The notes: generated by a model not told the origin, from the sequence alone. Positions 13,493-21,660 are shown, counted from the stretch's first letter. The stretch is DNA of 28,555 nucleotides from CAZUVM01 sp964623885 (GCA_964623885.1 CAZUVM010000242.1:1-28555); one strand, 5' to 3'. Numbers and translations: made by a program.

Positions 13493-14947
13493 ATGGAACC
13501 GAAGGCTGACATTGCGGTGATCGGGCTGGCGGTAATGGGCCAGAATTTGATTTTGAACATGAACGATCACGGTTTTACCGTGGTCGCGTTTAACCGAACG
13601 GTCTCAAAGGTGGATGAATTCGTGAACAAAGAGGCCAAAGGGACCAACGTCATTGGGGCCCATAGCATCGAAGAGATGACAGCCCTGCTGAAGCGGCCGC
13701 GGCGGGTCATGCTGATGGTCAAGGCCGGGCAACCGGTGGACGAATTCATCGAGCACCTACTGCCCCACCTGGAAGCGGGCGACATCATCATTGACGGCGG
13801 CAATTCGCTGTTCGAGGACACGATGCGCCGCACGAAGTACGTCGAGTCCAAAGGGCTGCTGTATATCGGCACGGGCGTTTCGGGCGGCGAAGAGGGCGCG
13901 CGCCACGGTCCGAGCATCATGCCGGGCGGGTCGCCCGCGGCCTGGCCTCATGTGAAGGATATCTTCCAGAAGATTGCCGCGAAAGTCGAAGACGGCACGC
14001 CTTGCTGTGATTGGGTGGGCGAAAACGGAGCCGGCCATTTTGTGAAGATGGTGCACAACGGCATCGAGTACGGCGACATGCAGCTTATCTGCGAGGCTTA
14101 CAACCTGATGAAAACCGGCCTGGGGATGAGCGCCGATGAAATGCACAAGGTTTTTGCCGAGTGGCAGCAAGGGGAGCTTAACTCTTACCTGATTGAAATC
14201 ACGCGGGACATCCTGGCCTTCAAAGATACCGATGGTCAGCCGCTGGTGGATAAAATCCTGGATACCGCCGGCCAGAAAGGAACCGGCAAATGGACGGTGA
14301 TCTCCTCGCAGGAACTGGGCATCCCGATCACGCTGATTGCCGAGGCGGTTTACGCCCGCATGATTTCAGCTTTCAAAGAAGAACGGGTGGTTGCGTCGAA
14401 AAAACTGCGCGGGCCGACCCCGACCATCAAAGGGGATCGGGCCAAGATCATTGAGGAGATTCGCCGGGCGCTCTACGCGTCTAAGATTATATCGTATGCG
14501 CAAGGTTACATGTTGATGCGCGCCACGGCCCAACAGTACAAATGGAACCTGAACTTCGGCGGCATTGCATTGATGTGGCGGGGCGGTTGCATCATCCGGA
14601 GCGTGTTCCTGGGCAAAATCAAAGAGGCCTTCGACCGCAGCGCCAAGCTATCAAACCTGATGTTGGATCCGTTCTTCCGCAAAGCGCTTAACGGGTCGCA
14701 TCGTTCCTGGCGCAATACCGTTGCGGCTGCCGCCAAGAAAGGCATACCGGTCCCCGCTTTGAGCACCGCGCTGTCGTTCTACGACGGATATCGCAGCGAA
14801 CGGTTGCCGGCCAATCTCCTCCAGGCGCAGCGGGACTATTTCGGCGCTCATACCTACGAGCGTCTGGATCAGCCGCGGGGCCAGTTCTTCCATACAAACT
14901 GGACGGGGAAGGGCGGCGACGTGGCCTCAGGGAGCTATACTGCCTGA
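13493..14947 (+). CDS. gnd: 6-phosphogluconate dehydrogenase, decarboxylating
   Basis: Cytoplasmic pentose-phosphate enzyme converting 6-phosphogluconate plus NADP to ribulose 5-phosphate, CO2 and NADPH. The 484-residue product starts MEPKADIAVIGLAVMGQNL with the Rossmann nucleotide-binding loop, followed by the substrate loop VSGGEEGARHGPSIMPGG at about 126-145, catalytic Lys near 184 in HFVKMVHNGIEYGD, the all-helical domain with GTGKWT, and the C-terminal FHTNWTG substrate-binding tail. Full-length, long (E. coli-like) form. It stands alone on the plus strand and ends next to the convergent DUF1080 gene. No zwf or pgl is nearby. Confidence 0.96.
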   Translation: MEPKADIAVIGLAVMGQNLILNMNDHGFTVVAFNRTVSKVDEFVNKEAKGTNVIGAHSIEEMTALLKRPRRVMLMVKAGQPVDEFIEHLLPHLEAGDIIIDGGNSLFEDTMRRTKYVESKGLLYIGTGVSGGEEGARHGPSIMPGGSPAAWPHVKDIFQKIAAKVEDGTPCCDWVGENGAGHFVKMVHNGIEYGDMQLICEAYNLMKTGLGMSADEMHKVFAEWQQGELNSYLIEITRDILAFKDTDGQPLVDKILDTAGQKGTGKWTVISSQELGIPITLIAEAVYARMISAFKEERVVASKKLRGPTPTIKGDRAKIIEEIRRALYASKIISYAQGYMLMRATAQQYKWNLNFGGIALMWRGGCIIRSVFLGKIKEAFDRSAKLSNLMLDPFFRKALNGSHRSWRNTVAAAAKKGIPVPALSTALSFYDGYRSERLPANLLQAQRDYFGAHTYERLDQPRGQFFHTNWTGKGGDVASGSYTA

Positions 14948-15757
14948 TTATTGTTCTCGTTTGGCGGGGCCTTCCGGCCCATCCACCGGCCGCCAGCGAA
15001 TGTTGCGCAGCGCTGCCGTGGTCGTCCACGATGCGATGCCGAAAGGCGCGGATAGCTCGATATCACCCGGACGCAGCGAGATCTTTCTCCCGGTAGTGAC
15101 AACATTTACGAGTTTGTCACGATCGATCCAGGCTTCCAGGCGGTTTTCCGTGACTCGCAGCCGAACCCGGTACCAATGCCCCTGCTCGAAGCTGATGTAC
15201 TTGGTAGTTTCATTTTCCGACGCGTCCATATCGTCGAGGCTGGAAATGCCGACTAGTGAGCCGCCCCAGCCGCCCACGATCAGGCTGCAGTAATTCGTGC
15301 CCACCGGCACGGTTAGCCCGCAAAAGAAATCGGATCCCATTACGCGCATCGCATCGAGCGCCACTTCATAGTTCAGCTTCGGGAAGTCATTCGTCCAATT
15401 CACGCCGGTGAACGGGTCGCCCATGTTAAGCACGAGCAGTCCGGATTCGCAGGCTACCTCGCTGCGGCCAGCGAACACGGTTTCCCGCCAGCCTTTCAAA
15501 CTTGTTCCGTCGAACAAGGACTGCCAGCCGGTTCCTTCGAATGGAGCTGAAGGCAAGGCGGCGGCTTGCTTCCATTGCTCACCAGTTGCCGGCGCGGCAT
15601 TCGAAACTGCGGTGGTCTGCCCTGGCACGCCGGGTGTTTCGCTCGGCGCTTTGCTGGCAGTTGAACTGCAGCCGGAGAGAAGACCAGTGATGGCGACGCT
15701 CAGCAGAAGGCAGGCAACGCGGCGTCTCTGTACTGCAATATTCGAAATTGCTCGCAA
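14948..15757 (-). CDS. DUF1080 (3-keto-disaccharide hydrolase-type) lipoprotein
   Basis: This is a secreted lipoprotein with a concanavalin-like DUF1080 sandwich, a family common in Verrucomicrobiota and Planctomycetota and linked to sugar cleavage. TTG at 15757 gives MRAISNIAVQRRRVACLLLS, an ideal lipoprotein signal ending in lipobox LSGC (Cys30). The domain begins GWQSLFDGTSLKGWR and ends IASWTTTAALRNIRWRPVDG. The frame stays open to an ATG at 15922, but those extra 55 residues are basic and encoded across the 66-bp palindromic repeat, so that start is doubtful. No ribosome site is clear for either start. The catalytic activity of this member is unproven. Confidence 0.82.
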   Translation of the reverse strand: MRAISNIAVQRRRVACLLLSVAITGLLSGCSSTASKAPSETPGVPGQTTAVSNAAPATGEQWKQAAALPSAPFEGTGWQSLFDGTSLKGWRETVFAGRSEVACESGLLVLNMGDPFTGVNWTNDFPKLNYEVALDAMRVMGSDFFCGLTVPVGTNYCSLIVGGWGGSLVGISSLDDMDASENETTKYISFEQGHWYRVRLRVTENRLEAWIDRDKLVNVVTTGRKISLRPGDIELSAPFGIASWTTTAALRNIRWRPVDGPEGPAKREQ

Positions 15758-15777
15758 GCTGCGATGAAATCTGGCTT

Positions 15778-15843
15778 GGAGCGCGGACAGTCCTATTCGC
15801 AGCAAGCTTCGAACGTTGCTGCGGGCAAGACTGCCCGCGCTCC
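15778..15843 (-). repeat. 66-bp GC-rich palindromic repeat, copy 1
   Basis: It runs from GGAGCGCGGACAG to CTGCCCGCGCTCC and is an interrupted palindrome containing the sub-hairpin CGGGCA/TGCCCG-type unit. Its inverse complement matches 17579-17644 at 57 of 66 positions, same length. It sits just upstream of, or inside, the DUF1080 5' end, depending on the start chosen. Confidence 0.75.
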
Positions 15844-16021
15844 GAGTTTCGGTTGCGGCTTTGCCGGCTTTGCCGCGCTGTGTGACTGCCCGGGACCACC
15901 GCTCTGCGATTCGTTTGCGCATGCGCCGAGTCTAATCGGTTGAAGAAGACGTCGCGAGTGCTTTCGCAAGAAGCAAAATTCTCTTCGTTCCCTTCGTCTC
16001 CTGCTGTACGTTTTTTCTGCA

Positions 16022-16321
16022 ATGAATTTGCCGGCTTTTTTGCGAGCTGATTCGGATGGTGTGCTCTTGTCGGTGAAGCTGCAACCGCGCGCTTCCGCTA
16101 ACGAGATTGGCGAGCCGCTTGGTAACGAGTTGCGGATTCGGGTGACCGCGCCGCCCGTGGACTCAGCAGCCAATGAAGCTCTGGTAAAGTACCTGACTTC
16201 TGTTCTCGATTGTCCGCGCCGCAATGTGGAGTTGGTTCGCGGGCACACTTCCCGGCATAAAATCATCAAGTTGCACGGCCTGACCGCCGAGGCGGTATCG
16301 GCGTGCCTCACGAATGGCTAA
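16022..16321 (+). CDS. DUF167 / YggU family protein
   Basis: A small cytoplasmic alpha/beta protein of 99 residues. It shows the family pattern LLSVKLQPRASANEI, RIRVTAPPVDSAANEALVKYL and the ELVRGHTSRHKIIKLHGL strand-turn. YggU-type proteins are widespread with no settled function and are often near proline metabolism or YggT genes, absent here. The start at ATG 16022 (MNLPAFLRADSDGVLL) lacks a strong ribosome site. The stop codon TAA is formed by the first bases of MITE copy 2, so the last residues may have been changed by insertion. Confidence 0.88.
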   Translation: MNLPAFLRADSDGVLLSVKLQPRASANEIGEPLGNELRIRVTAPPVDSAANEALVKYLTSVLDCPRRNVELVRGHTSRHKIIKLHGLTAEAVSACLTNG

Positions 16322-16457
16322 GAGCGTGTTTGGAAAATGCTGCCCTTGAGCCGCAGCGTGGTCGGTTGCCAGTCGCAGGCTCTACGCAGGCGCCTTCCCG
16401 CCGCTGCGAGCGGGGACCGCTCGCGCCCCGCTGGAATTTGTAGCCACGCTCTAGAGG
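16319..16457. mobile_element. MITE-like element, copy 2
   Basis: It starts TAAGAGCGTGTTTGGAAAA, shares TTGAGCCG and the GCGAGCGG/CCGCTCGC hairpin (16406-16424) with copy 1, and ends CACGCTCTAGAGG. The left terminal repeat is intact, while the right one matches only in the outer CGCTCT. The outer TAA is the stop of the DUF167 gene. The remaining gap to 16563 shows no other feature. Confidence 0.55.
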
Positions 16458-16563
16458 CGCCGGATCCTCGCCGAATTGCGGCCAATTATTGGCGGAGGCC
16501 CCCAAAGGGCGGTACTGAATCTGCGGTAATCCTTGTTATCGGCGGCCTAAACGCCGTTGCGTA

Positions 16564-17574
16564 GTGAAAATGTTCATCATGCAGGTTGAGAGCACCGGCG
16601 CCTGGGCGCCGTGGTGTTTTTTGGGGATTTTTGTCCTCTCCTCGTTCGTGATGATATGGCGGCTGGAAGCCATGAATGCCGGCGGACTGGAAGGCACGGC
16701 GTTGGGCACGCTGGTGATGCCGTACTGCTCCGGACTGGGCAACCTAGTTTTTGCGTTTCTGATGGGCATTAAAGGCGGCCCGGGTTCCGAGGTGCTGACC
16801 AACTGCCTGGTTAACAACGTTACCAACCTGACGCTTGTGATTGGCTTGCCCACCATGTTGTGGGGTCTCGATGTGCTGCCTGCCGCCGCGAAGCGGAAAG
16901 GTTCCAAGAAAGCCAAACGCGATGTGGTTCAAACGCGCAAAATCCACCGGTACTCGCTGTTGCTGACACTTGCCGCGGTGTTTTTTTTCACCGGGGCGGT
17001 GTGGGCATTCGGGCGGCATGGGCGAATCGACCTGTTTGATGGCCTTGTGCTTATCGGTCTGTTCCTGTTTTGGCAATGCTTCCACGTATATGACGTGCTC
17101 AAGAGCAATGTCCGGCAGAATAAATCTTTTAGCTGGAGTTTGCCCTTTGATCTGGCGCTGCTGGGCGTCGGCGCCTACGGGATTTACGCCAGCACGGATT
17201 GGCTGGTTGATTGGGTATCGAAATCCCACACCGGTTTCATCAGCGCGCAGTACCTCGGCTGGCTGAGCGGCTGGCTGATGGTGCTGCCCAACGCGCTGCT
17301 GGCGTTCTACTATGCCTGGCGCGGAAATCCGGAAGTCGTTTATACCTCTCAAGTAGGAGACGGTCACATTTGCATCCCGCTTTGCGTCGGAGTGTACGCC
17401 CTCTATCGACCAATAGCAGTTCAGCCCTTTTTCCAGACCGGCCTGTATATCCTGCTTGGCGCTGCGGCTGTCCATTTCGCAGCGGTGGCGATATTGGGCA
17501 GATTGCCTCGCTGGATGGGCTGGGGATTAACGGCCTGCTATGTCATTTTTCTCTATAAGGGGCTTCTGAAGTAG
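16564..17574 (+). CDS. Sodium/calcium exchanger-like (CaCA superfamily) membrane protein
   Basis: This inner-membrane protein of 336 residues has about ten hydrophobic segments in two halves. The first half contains GLEGTALGTLVMPYCSGLGN and GSEVLTNCLVNNVTNLTLV, reminiscent of an alpha-1 repeat with paired Asn. The second contains LPNALLAFYYAWRGNPEVVY, similar to an alpha-2 repeat. Classical acidic ion ligands are only partly present, so ion specificity is open. The halves are joined by a basic cytoplasmic loop KRKGSKKAKRD. GTG 16564 or ATG 16570/16579 can serve as start. The gene lies between inverted copies of a 66-bp repeat, the second beginning five bases after the stop. Confidence 0.55.
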   Translation: MKMFIMQVESTGAWAPWCFLGIFVLSSFVMIWRLEAMNAGGLEGTALGTLVMPYCSGLGNLVFAFLMGIKGGPGSEVLTNCLVNNVTNLTLVIGLPTMLWGLDVLPAAAKRKGSKKAKRDVVQTRKIHRYSLLLTLAAVFFFTGAVWAFGRHGRIDLFDGLVLIGLFLFWQCFHVYDVLKSNVRQNKSFSWSLPFDLALLGVGAYGIYASTDWLVDWVSKSHTGFISAQYLGWLSGWLMVLPNALLAFYYAWRGNPEVVYTSQVGDGHICIPLCVGVYALYRPIAVQPFFQTGLYILLGAAAVHFAAVAILGRLPRWMGWGLTACYVIFLYKGLLK

Positions 17575-17578
17575 AAAC

Positions 17579-17644
17579 GGAGCGCGGGCAGTCTTGCCCG
17601 CGGTAATGTTCGATGTTTGCTGCGGACAGGAATGTCCGTGCTCC
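17579..17644 (+). repeat. 66-bp GC-rich palindromic repeat, copy 2
   Basis: It contains two perfect small hairpins, CGGGCA/TGCCCG and CGGACA/TGTCCG, framed by GGAGCGC and GTGCTCC. It is inverted relative to the copy at 15778-15843. It starts five bases after the exchanger stop codon and could act as its transcription end, although no U-run follows. Confidence 0.75.
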
Positions 17645-17660
17645 GCACTCGAAATCTGGT

Positions 17661-18089
17661 TCAGGCCAGCACCACGGGGTCCTGTCGAACCTTGTCGCTT
17701 AGCTCAACAAACGGCACCTGCGCCTCCAGCCAGCGCGGGTTTTTGGTTATGCCGTCCATGGATTGGACAGTGTTGTTGCAGATCAGGAAGATGCCCTTGC
17801 CCAGAACCATGAATGATTCAAAGCCGGTGCCGATGCCGTGCCGGGCGAACTCGAAATCTCCGGCATTTACGGATTCGGCGAGCAGGCCCGCGCGCAAGGC
17901 GCCGGCGTCAGTAAGGAAATTCTTCTGAAACCCCTCTTTTCGGGGGCCCAGGTAATTCAGCAGCCGTCCTTTATGCTCGGCCAGAGAGATGACGGCCCAC
18001 TCGTCGAACACGACGTTTTGATAGCGCTCGTTCATCTGCTCGGCGCAGGATTTGATGAGTTCAGTTGCCTGATTCAATGTCATAGCCAT
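17661..18089 (-). CDS. Conserved-looking hypothetical protein, cytoplasmic
   Basis: The 142-residue product starts MAMTLNQATELIKSCAEQM and is a mixed alpha/beta protein with a central segment FDEWAVISLAEHKGRLLNYL and a later hydrophobic strand MVLGKGIFLICNN. The arrangement resembles small profilin/roadblock-like folds, but I cannot claim the family. No signal peptide, metal site or catalytic motif is evident. A second gene (18149-18391) lies 59 bases upstream in the same direction, so they may form a two-gene unit. Confidence 0.6.
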   Translation of the reverse strand: MAMTLNQATELIKSCAEQMNERYQNVVFDEWAVISLAEHKGRLLNYLGPRKEGFQKNFLTDAGALRAGLLAESVNAGDFEFARHGIGTGFESFMVLGKGIFLICNNTVQSMDGITKNPRWLEAQVPFVELSDKVRQDPVVLA

Positions 18090-18148
18090 CGTGCTGTAGG
18101 AGACAGCAAATCCAAGGCCATCAACTTACAACCTTTGTCGCTGCGGCC

Positions 18149-18391
18149 TTATACCGTTTCGCCGGTGCGCTGGGTGCGCTGCTCCTGGAGGGGCCGAACA
18201 GGAAGCACGATATCGTATTTCTGCTCCTCGAACTTAAGCACCAACTGGACACCCTTAAGCTTGTTCGTGACGCAAAAATCGATCGCTGACGTCGAGCTCA
18301 CAAAGTCCATTGCCTCCGAACTAGTACGCACCCAGGCATCGATATCTTTGAAATACAGGCCGGTGTCCTTTTGCTGTAGAACGATTCGCAT
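18149..18391 (-). CDS. Small hypothetical protein
   Basis: The 80-residue product starts MRIVLQQKDTGLYFKDIDAW, with a predicted strand-strand-helix-strand pattern and a core FVSSTSAIDFCVTNKL. A leading small beta-strand pair and a polar C-terminal tail are visible. No motif was recognised. Similar short proteins with an LQQKDTGLYF-like start could annotate phosphosite or PilZ-like modules, but that is not claimed. Same strand as the following gene. Confidence 0.55.
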   Translation of the reverse strand: MRIVLQQKDTGLYFKDIDAWVRTSSEAMDFVSSTSAIDFCVTNKLKGVQLVLKFEEQKYDIVLPVRPLQEQRTQRTGETV

Positions 18392-18550
18392 CGCCGGGTC
18401 AGTTCATTGCTTCACTGCGCTCTGCGTGCACGCGGTCATTTGGCGGAAGCCCTGTCATGCGTAACAGCCGCGGTGCCTGCCTGAACAGTAAACGAAACTC
18501 CGATTTCGGCAATTGAAAATTTCCGCGAATGTAACTTTAGTTTTTGGTGG

Positions 18551-18599
18551 GGCCGCCTCGCCGAGGCGGCCATGGAACGGCCCGTTTGGCAAACGGGCC
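18551..18599. repeat. Two adjacent GC-rich palindromes
   Basis: GGCCGCCTCG/CGAGGCGGCC (18551-18571) and GGCCCGTTTG/CAAACGGGCC (18579-18599) are near-perfect, each closing on one base, and eight bases apart. They resemble the palindrome pairs at 17579-17644 and 19870-19989 in layout, not in sequence. They lie just downstream of signal peptidase I on the minus strand. Confidence 0.6.
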
Positions 18600-18630
18600 T
18601 GCCCAAACTGAGGCATTACCCGCGAATCAA

Positions 18631-19173
18631 TCAGTGCACGAGCAGACCAAGAATGTTATGGCGAGGAATGGGACCGTAGGCACGGCTGTCCACCGAGAAA
18701 TTGCGATTATCACCCAGGACGAAGTATTGATCCGGGCCACATTTGAAGGATTGCTCACGCAGCGCGGTTTGGGCGAACGTTCGGGTGCCGGGCACAAGAT
18801 AAGGTTCCTCCAGTTTCTGCCCGTTCACATAGATGGTGCCATGGCTTACGGAGATTGTGTCTCCCGCCACTCCGACGATGCGTTTGACTGAAAAACCATT
18901 ATCAACCGGATCGCGTAGCACGACTACATCCGTACGATGCGGCGCACGCAGGTGCAAGACCCATCGGTTTAACAGGTATTGCTGCGAATCGTGCAGCGTC
19001 GGGACCATGCTGATACCGACTACTTTGACCGATTGCAGGAAAAAGCGGCTGATGAAGAAATAACTGGCAAACGCCAGCAGGGCGACGACGAGGAACTGAC
19101 CTGCCTGGCGCAACGCGTTGCGCCACGGATTGCGAGGCCGGCTGAGGGCGGGGATGGGCAGCTCTGCGTTCAT
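18631..19173 (-). CDS. lepB: Signal peptidase I
   Basis: Inner-membrane serine protease that removes signal peptides from exported proteins. From ATG 19173 (MNAELPIPALSRP) the 180-residue product has one transmembrane helix at about 23-45, catalytic Ser55 in VGISMVPTL, general-base Lys97 in SVKRIVGVAGD, and GDNRNFSVDSRAYGPIP near the end, all family motifs. A TTG start two codons upstream is possible. The length is short, with a single N-terminal helix, as in many Gram-positive and Verrucomicrobial enzymes. It would process the secreted proteins seen elsewhere here. The preceding stretch to the response regulator is about 114 bases. Confidence 0.93.
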   Translation of the reverse strand: MNAELPIPALSRPRNPWRNALRQAGQFLVVALLAFASYFFISRFFLQSVKVVGISMVPTLHDSQQYLLNRWVLHLRAPHRTDVVVLRDPVDNGFSVKRIVGVAGDTISVSHGTIYVNGQKLEEPYLVPGTRTFAQTALREQSFKCGPDQYFVLGDNRNFSVDSRAYGPIPRHNILGLLVH

Positions 19174-19287
19174 CTTCAAAGGATTATTGCTTGGATGAAT
19201 GGCGCCAACAAGTGTGGAAAACTACCAAACGGTGCCCCGGTGAAACACGGGGAGATGGAGTGCGCCCGCAGTTCGTTAGTCCGCGCC

Positions 19288-19692
19288 TCACGGTCCTTTG
19301 CCGGCTTTGGCGGCCACAGGCGAGACTTTGGCAATGGCTTCGCGCAAATTCTGCAGGAGGAACGGCTTGCTGATGACGTAATCAACTCCCGTCAGGGGAT
19401 GGTCCGAGTTTTGAAGCATCTCCGCGTACGCGGTGATCATCACCACTGGCTGCTTTGGATTCCGCGACTTAATCGCCGCCGCCAACTCATCGCCTTTCAT
19501 TGACGGCATTGCAAAATCGGTGAAAACGACATCAAAAGTTCCCCGGTCGTAAAGGGCCAAAGCTTCGTGCGGGCTGGTGGCAACTTCCACTTCATGACCA
19601 TCGAAAGCCAGCATCATGCGCACGGCGTCGCAGACGAAGGGCTCGTCATCCACGACCAGGATACGACGTGGCGGGAAATCAGGCGCAGACAT
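19288..19692 (-). CDS. Stand-alone response-regulator receiver protein (CheY-like)
   Basis: The 134-residue single receiver domain starts MSAPDFPPRRILVVDDEPFV. Acidic pair Asp15-Asp16, phospho-acceptor Asp59 in VFTDFAMP, Thr in VMITAYAE and Lys in ISKPF are all present, so phosphorylation is expected. There is no output domain, so it should act on a partner protein or a histidine kinase. No kinase gene is nearby. It is in the same direction as, but about 370 bases downstream of, the LuxR-type regulator. Confidence 0.92.
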   Translation of the reverse strand: MSAPDFPPRRILVVDDEPFVCDAVRMMLAFDGHEVEVATSPHEALALYDRGTFDVVFTDFAMPSMKGDELAAAIKSRNPKQPVVMITAYAEMLQNSDHPLTGVDYVISKPFLLQNLREAIAKVSPVAAKAGKGP

Positions 19693-19837
19693 GTTTAGGT
19701 CTCAGACTGAGCCCAATCTAAGCAGCAATGGCGCTCTAAGCGAGTTTTTGTTGGAACAATCTCGCCATCGGGTTGAGAACAGGATGCCGAGGGTGGCGTC
19801 CCTGGCCCGAATAATTCATAACCAAGCGCAGCGCCGC

Positions 19838-19989
19838 AGGGGTAGCGCCGATTTTCAATCTGCTGTATCGCCGATTTGCAATCGGCAGGCGACCGGTGGT
19901 GCACGTCACCGTGTTGGGAGGGCGCAGGACTGCGTCGGAGCTTCAGCAGGTCGAAAACCTGCGATACGGTCCCGATGTGGAGTCGGGAC
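19838..19989. repeat. Cluster of GC-rich palindromes between response regulators
   Basis: The 367-base gap (19693-20059) carries GCCGATTTGCAATCGGC (19870-19886), GCAGGT/ACCTGC (19946-19962) and GTCCCGA/TCGGGAC (19969-19989), plus smaller dyads. Each is a short stem with a variable loop. They form another member of the palindrome family seen at 15778, 17579, 18551, 25808 and 26049. No gene is convincing in this gap. Confidence 0.55.
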
Positions 19990-20059
19990 GCTCCGCGCTC
20001 TTGGAAATCTGCGCGGCGCGACAAGCGGCCTCGGTCGCCTGATGCACGCAGTGCCGTTT

Positions 20060-20731
20060 TCAGACCGGCGCCGGGGCGGCGCGCTCCACCATGCCTTTGG
20101 TGATGGCATAGCGGGTGAGTCCTGCAACATCGTGAATGTTCAGCTTGTTCATGACTTGCTGGCGGTGTTTCTCGACCGTTTTGATGCTGATCGTTAACTC
20201 CGCCGCAATCTGTTTGTTGGAAAATCCTTCGGCAATCAATTGCAGCACCTCCGCCTCGCGCGAAGTCAGTTCGCCGCCCTTTTTGCCGGTATGCCCGGTG
20301 GTAAACGCCTCGCGGCACTGGTCTCGCAGCCGCTTGGCAATCGCAGGGCTGAAAAACGCGTTCCCACGTTGCACTTCGCGAATGGCCTTTAACAAATCCT
20401 GCGCCGCAGTCTGTTTGATGAGGTAACCCGCCGCGCCCGCCTGCATTAGCTGTTCCACACATTCGTCATCACCATAGGACGTCAGAACCAGGACCTTGGT
20501 TCCTGGCGCCAGCTTAAGAATCTGACGGGTCGCCTCCAGTCCGTTGAGCAGCGGCATCGCTACGTCCATCACAACGACATCCGGGGCGCTCTTCCGCGCC
20601 AGCATTACCGCCTGGCGGCCATTCTCGGCCTCCCCTATGACTTCGATGTCTTCTTCGGATCGCAGCAAGGCGCGCAAGCCTTGACGAACTACTGTATGGT
20701 CATCTACCAACAAAACGCCGATTTTTCGCAT
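20060..20731 (-). CDS. NarL/FixJ-type response regulator with LuxR DNA-binding domain
   Basis: This two-component transcription factor has 223 residues. The receiver domain occupies about 1-125 with Asp10/Asp11, phospho-acceptor Asp56 in VVMDVAMP, Thr84 in VLTSYG and Lys106 in YLIKQ. The C-terminal LuxR-type helix-turn-helix covers about 155-213 with ELTSREAEVLQLIAEGFSN and the recognition helix SIKTVEKHRQQVM. The cognate sensor kinase is not in view. Target genes are unknown; the divergent secreted protein across about 160 bases is one candidate. Confidence 0.95.
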   Translation of the reverse strand: MRKIGVLLVDDHTVVRQGLRALLRSEEDIEVIGEAENGRQAVMLARKSAPDVVVMDVAMPLLNGLEATRQILKLAPGTKVLVLTSYGDDECVEQLMQAGAAGYLIKQTAAQDLLKAIREVQRGNAFFSPAIAKRLRDQCREAFTTGHTGKKGGELTSREAEVLQLIAEGFSNKQIAAELTISIKTVEKHRQQVMNKLNIHDVAGLTRYAITKGMVERAAPAPV

Positions 20732-20893
20732 AACAAGGGTTTGTTAACGCGAGGATAATATGCCCTAACTAAGTCGTTGCGTATAGGGTAAATAGCCCAA
20801 CCTGGGCTCATTTTGGCCCCGGGGTCCTTCGGCTCAAATTCTTGCGCAGATCTCCCCATTGTTCCTGCGGCCGGACAGCCGATTCTTAACGGC

Positions 20894-21475
20894 ATGATGA
20901 CTAAAAAACTGCTTGCTCCTGTCATGGGTTTGTTTCTGTTCGGTGTTGCCAACGCTCCGGCGCAGAACATGTATGTTTTCACCTGGGCTGGCACCAGCTC
21001 GACGACCGATTCGAACGGCGTCATCGTGGTCAGCCCGACGAACAATCGCACCTTGTTGCAAGACTACGCCCAGGCGAACGGGGTTACGAATACGTCCTGG
21101 CTGGGGTTGGCGTATCACGTCAACGGGAACACCGATTTTAACGGCGACACCATCGACGTGATTAACCGCACGAATGGGCAAACCGTCACGACGCTGTTCG
21201 GGTTGTACTTCGGTGAATCGTTCGGACGGATGGCTCTCGAGAGCTCCAGCGGCCGCCAGCTCAAGCGCATTGAATATGTTTATACGAGCCAGAATGCTCA
21301 TTCGCTCGGCAGCGCCTTGCTGACGGATTACTATTTCCTCGATAGCAACGGCAACACCAACAAAACGTTCATTTTCGGCAATATGCAATACCTGGTCCTG
21401 CCAGACAGTCTTCATACGAACGTCCAGGTGTGCACCGGCAATTTCAACACCATCGGGCTTTGGAAATTTCAATGA
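20894..21475 (+). CDS. Secreted protein of unknown function
   Basis: From ATG 20894 (or 20897) the product is 193 residues with a signal peptide MMTKKLLAPVMGLFLFG cleaved after APAQ. The mature part starts NMYVFTWAGTSSTTD and is rich in Asn, Thr, Gly and Tyr with many short beta-strands, as in small secreted beta-sheet proteins. No catalytic motif was recognised; one cysteine lies near the end. It is divergent from the LuxR-type regulator and followed by a very strong terminator, so it is an independently expressed exported protein. Confidence 0.7.
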   Translation: MMTKKLLAPVMGLFLFGVANAPAQNMYVFTWAGTSSTTDSNGVIVVSPTNNRTLLQDYAQANGVTNTSWLGLAYHVNGNTDFNGDTIDVINRTNGQTVTTLFGLYFGESFGRMALESSSGRQLKRIEYVYTSQNAHSLGSALLTDYYFLDSNGNTNKTFIFGNMQYLVLPDSLHTNVQVCTGNFNTIGLWKFQ

Positions 21476-21509
21476 GTTGAGTTGAGAGGTTTGCTCTCCG
21501 GTGGTTGGC

Positions 21510-21542
21510 CCGGCCTGGAACAGTTCCTGGCCGGTTTTTTTT
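21510..21542 (+). terminator. Strong intrinsic terminator after the secreted protein
   Basis: Stem CCGGCC/GGCCGG (21510-21534) has an inner GGAA/TTCC stem separated by a T-T mismatch, followed by eight T residues (21535-21542). It starts about 35 bases after the stop codon. Clear factor-independent terminator on the plus strand. Confidence 0.9.
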
Positions 21543-21550
21543 GTTCCTGG

Positions 21551-21659
21551 TAATCGTAATCGGTAATCCTAATCCGAATCGCAATCCGCTAGTGTTCGCC
21601 CATTACGATTATGATCATGATTAAAGAGGAAGAGGAAGATTGAGATTAAGAGGAAAAGA
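21551..21659. repeat. GATTA/TAATC-type degenerate repeat, copy 1
   Basis: TAATCGTAAT (21551-21560) is repeated in degenerate form (TAATC, AATCC, GAATCG) and then mirrored by ATTACGATTA (21602-21611), followed by A/G-rich words GAGGAAGAGGAAGATTGAGATTAAG. The perfect 10-bp inverted pair suggests a large loose hairpin. It lies immediately after the kinase stop codon. Confidence 0.6.
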
Positions 21660-21660
21660 G

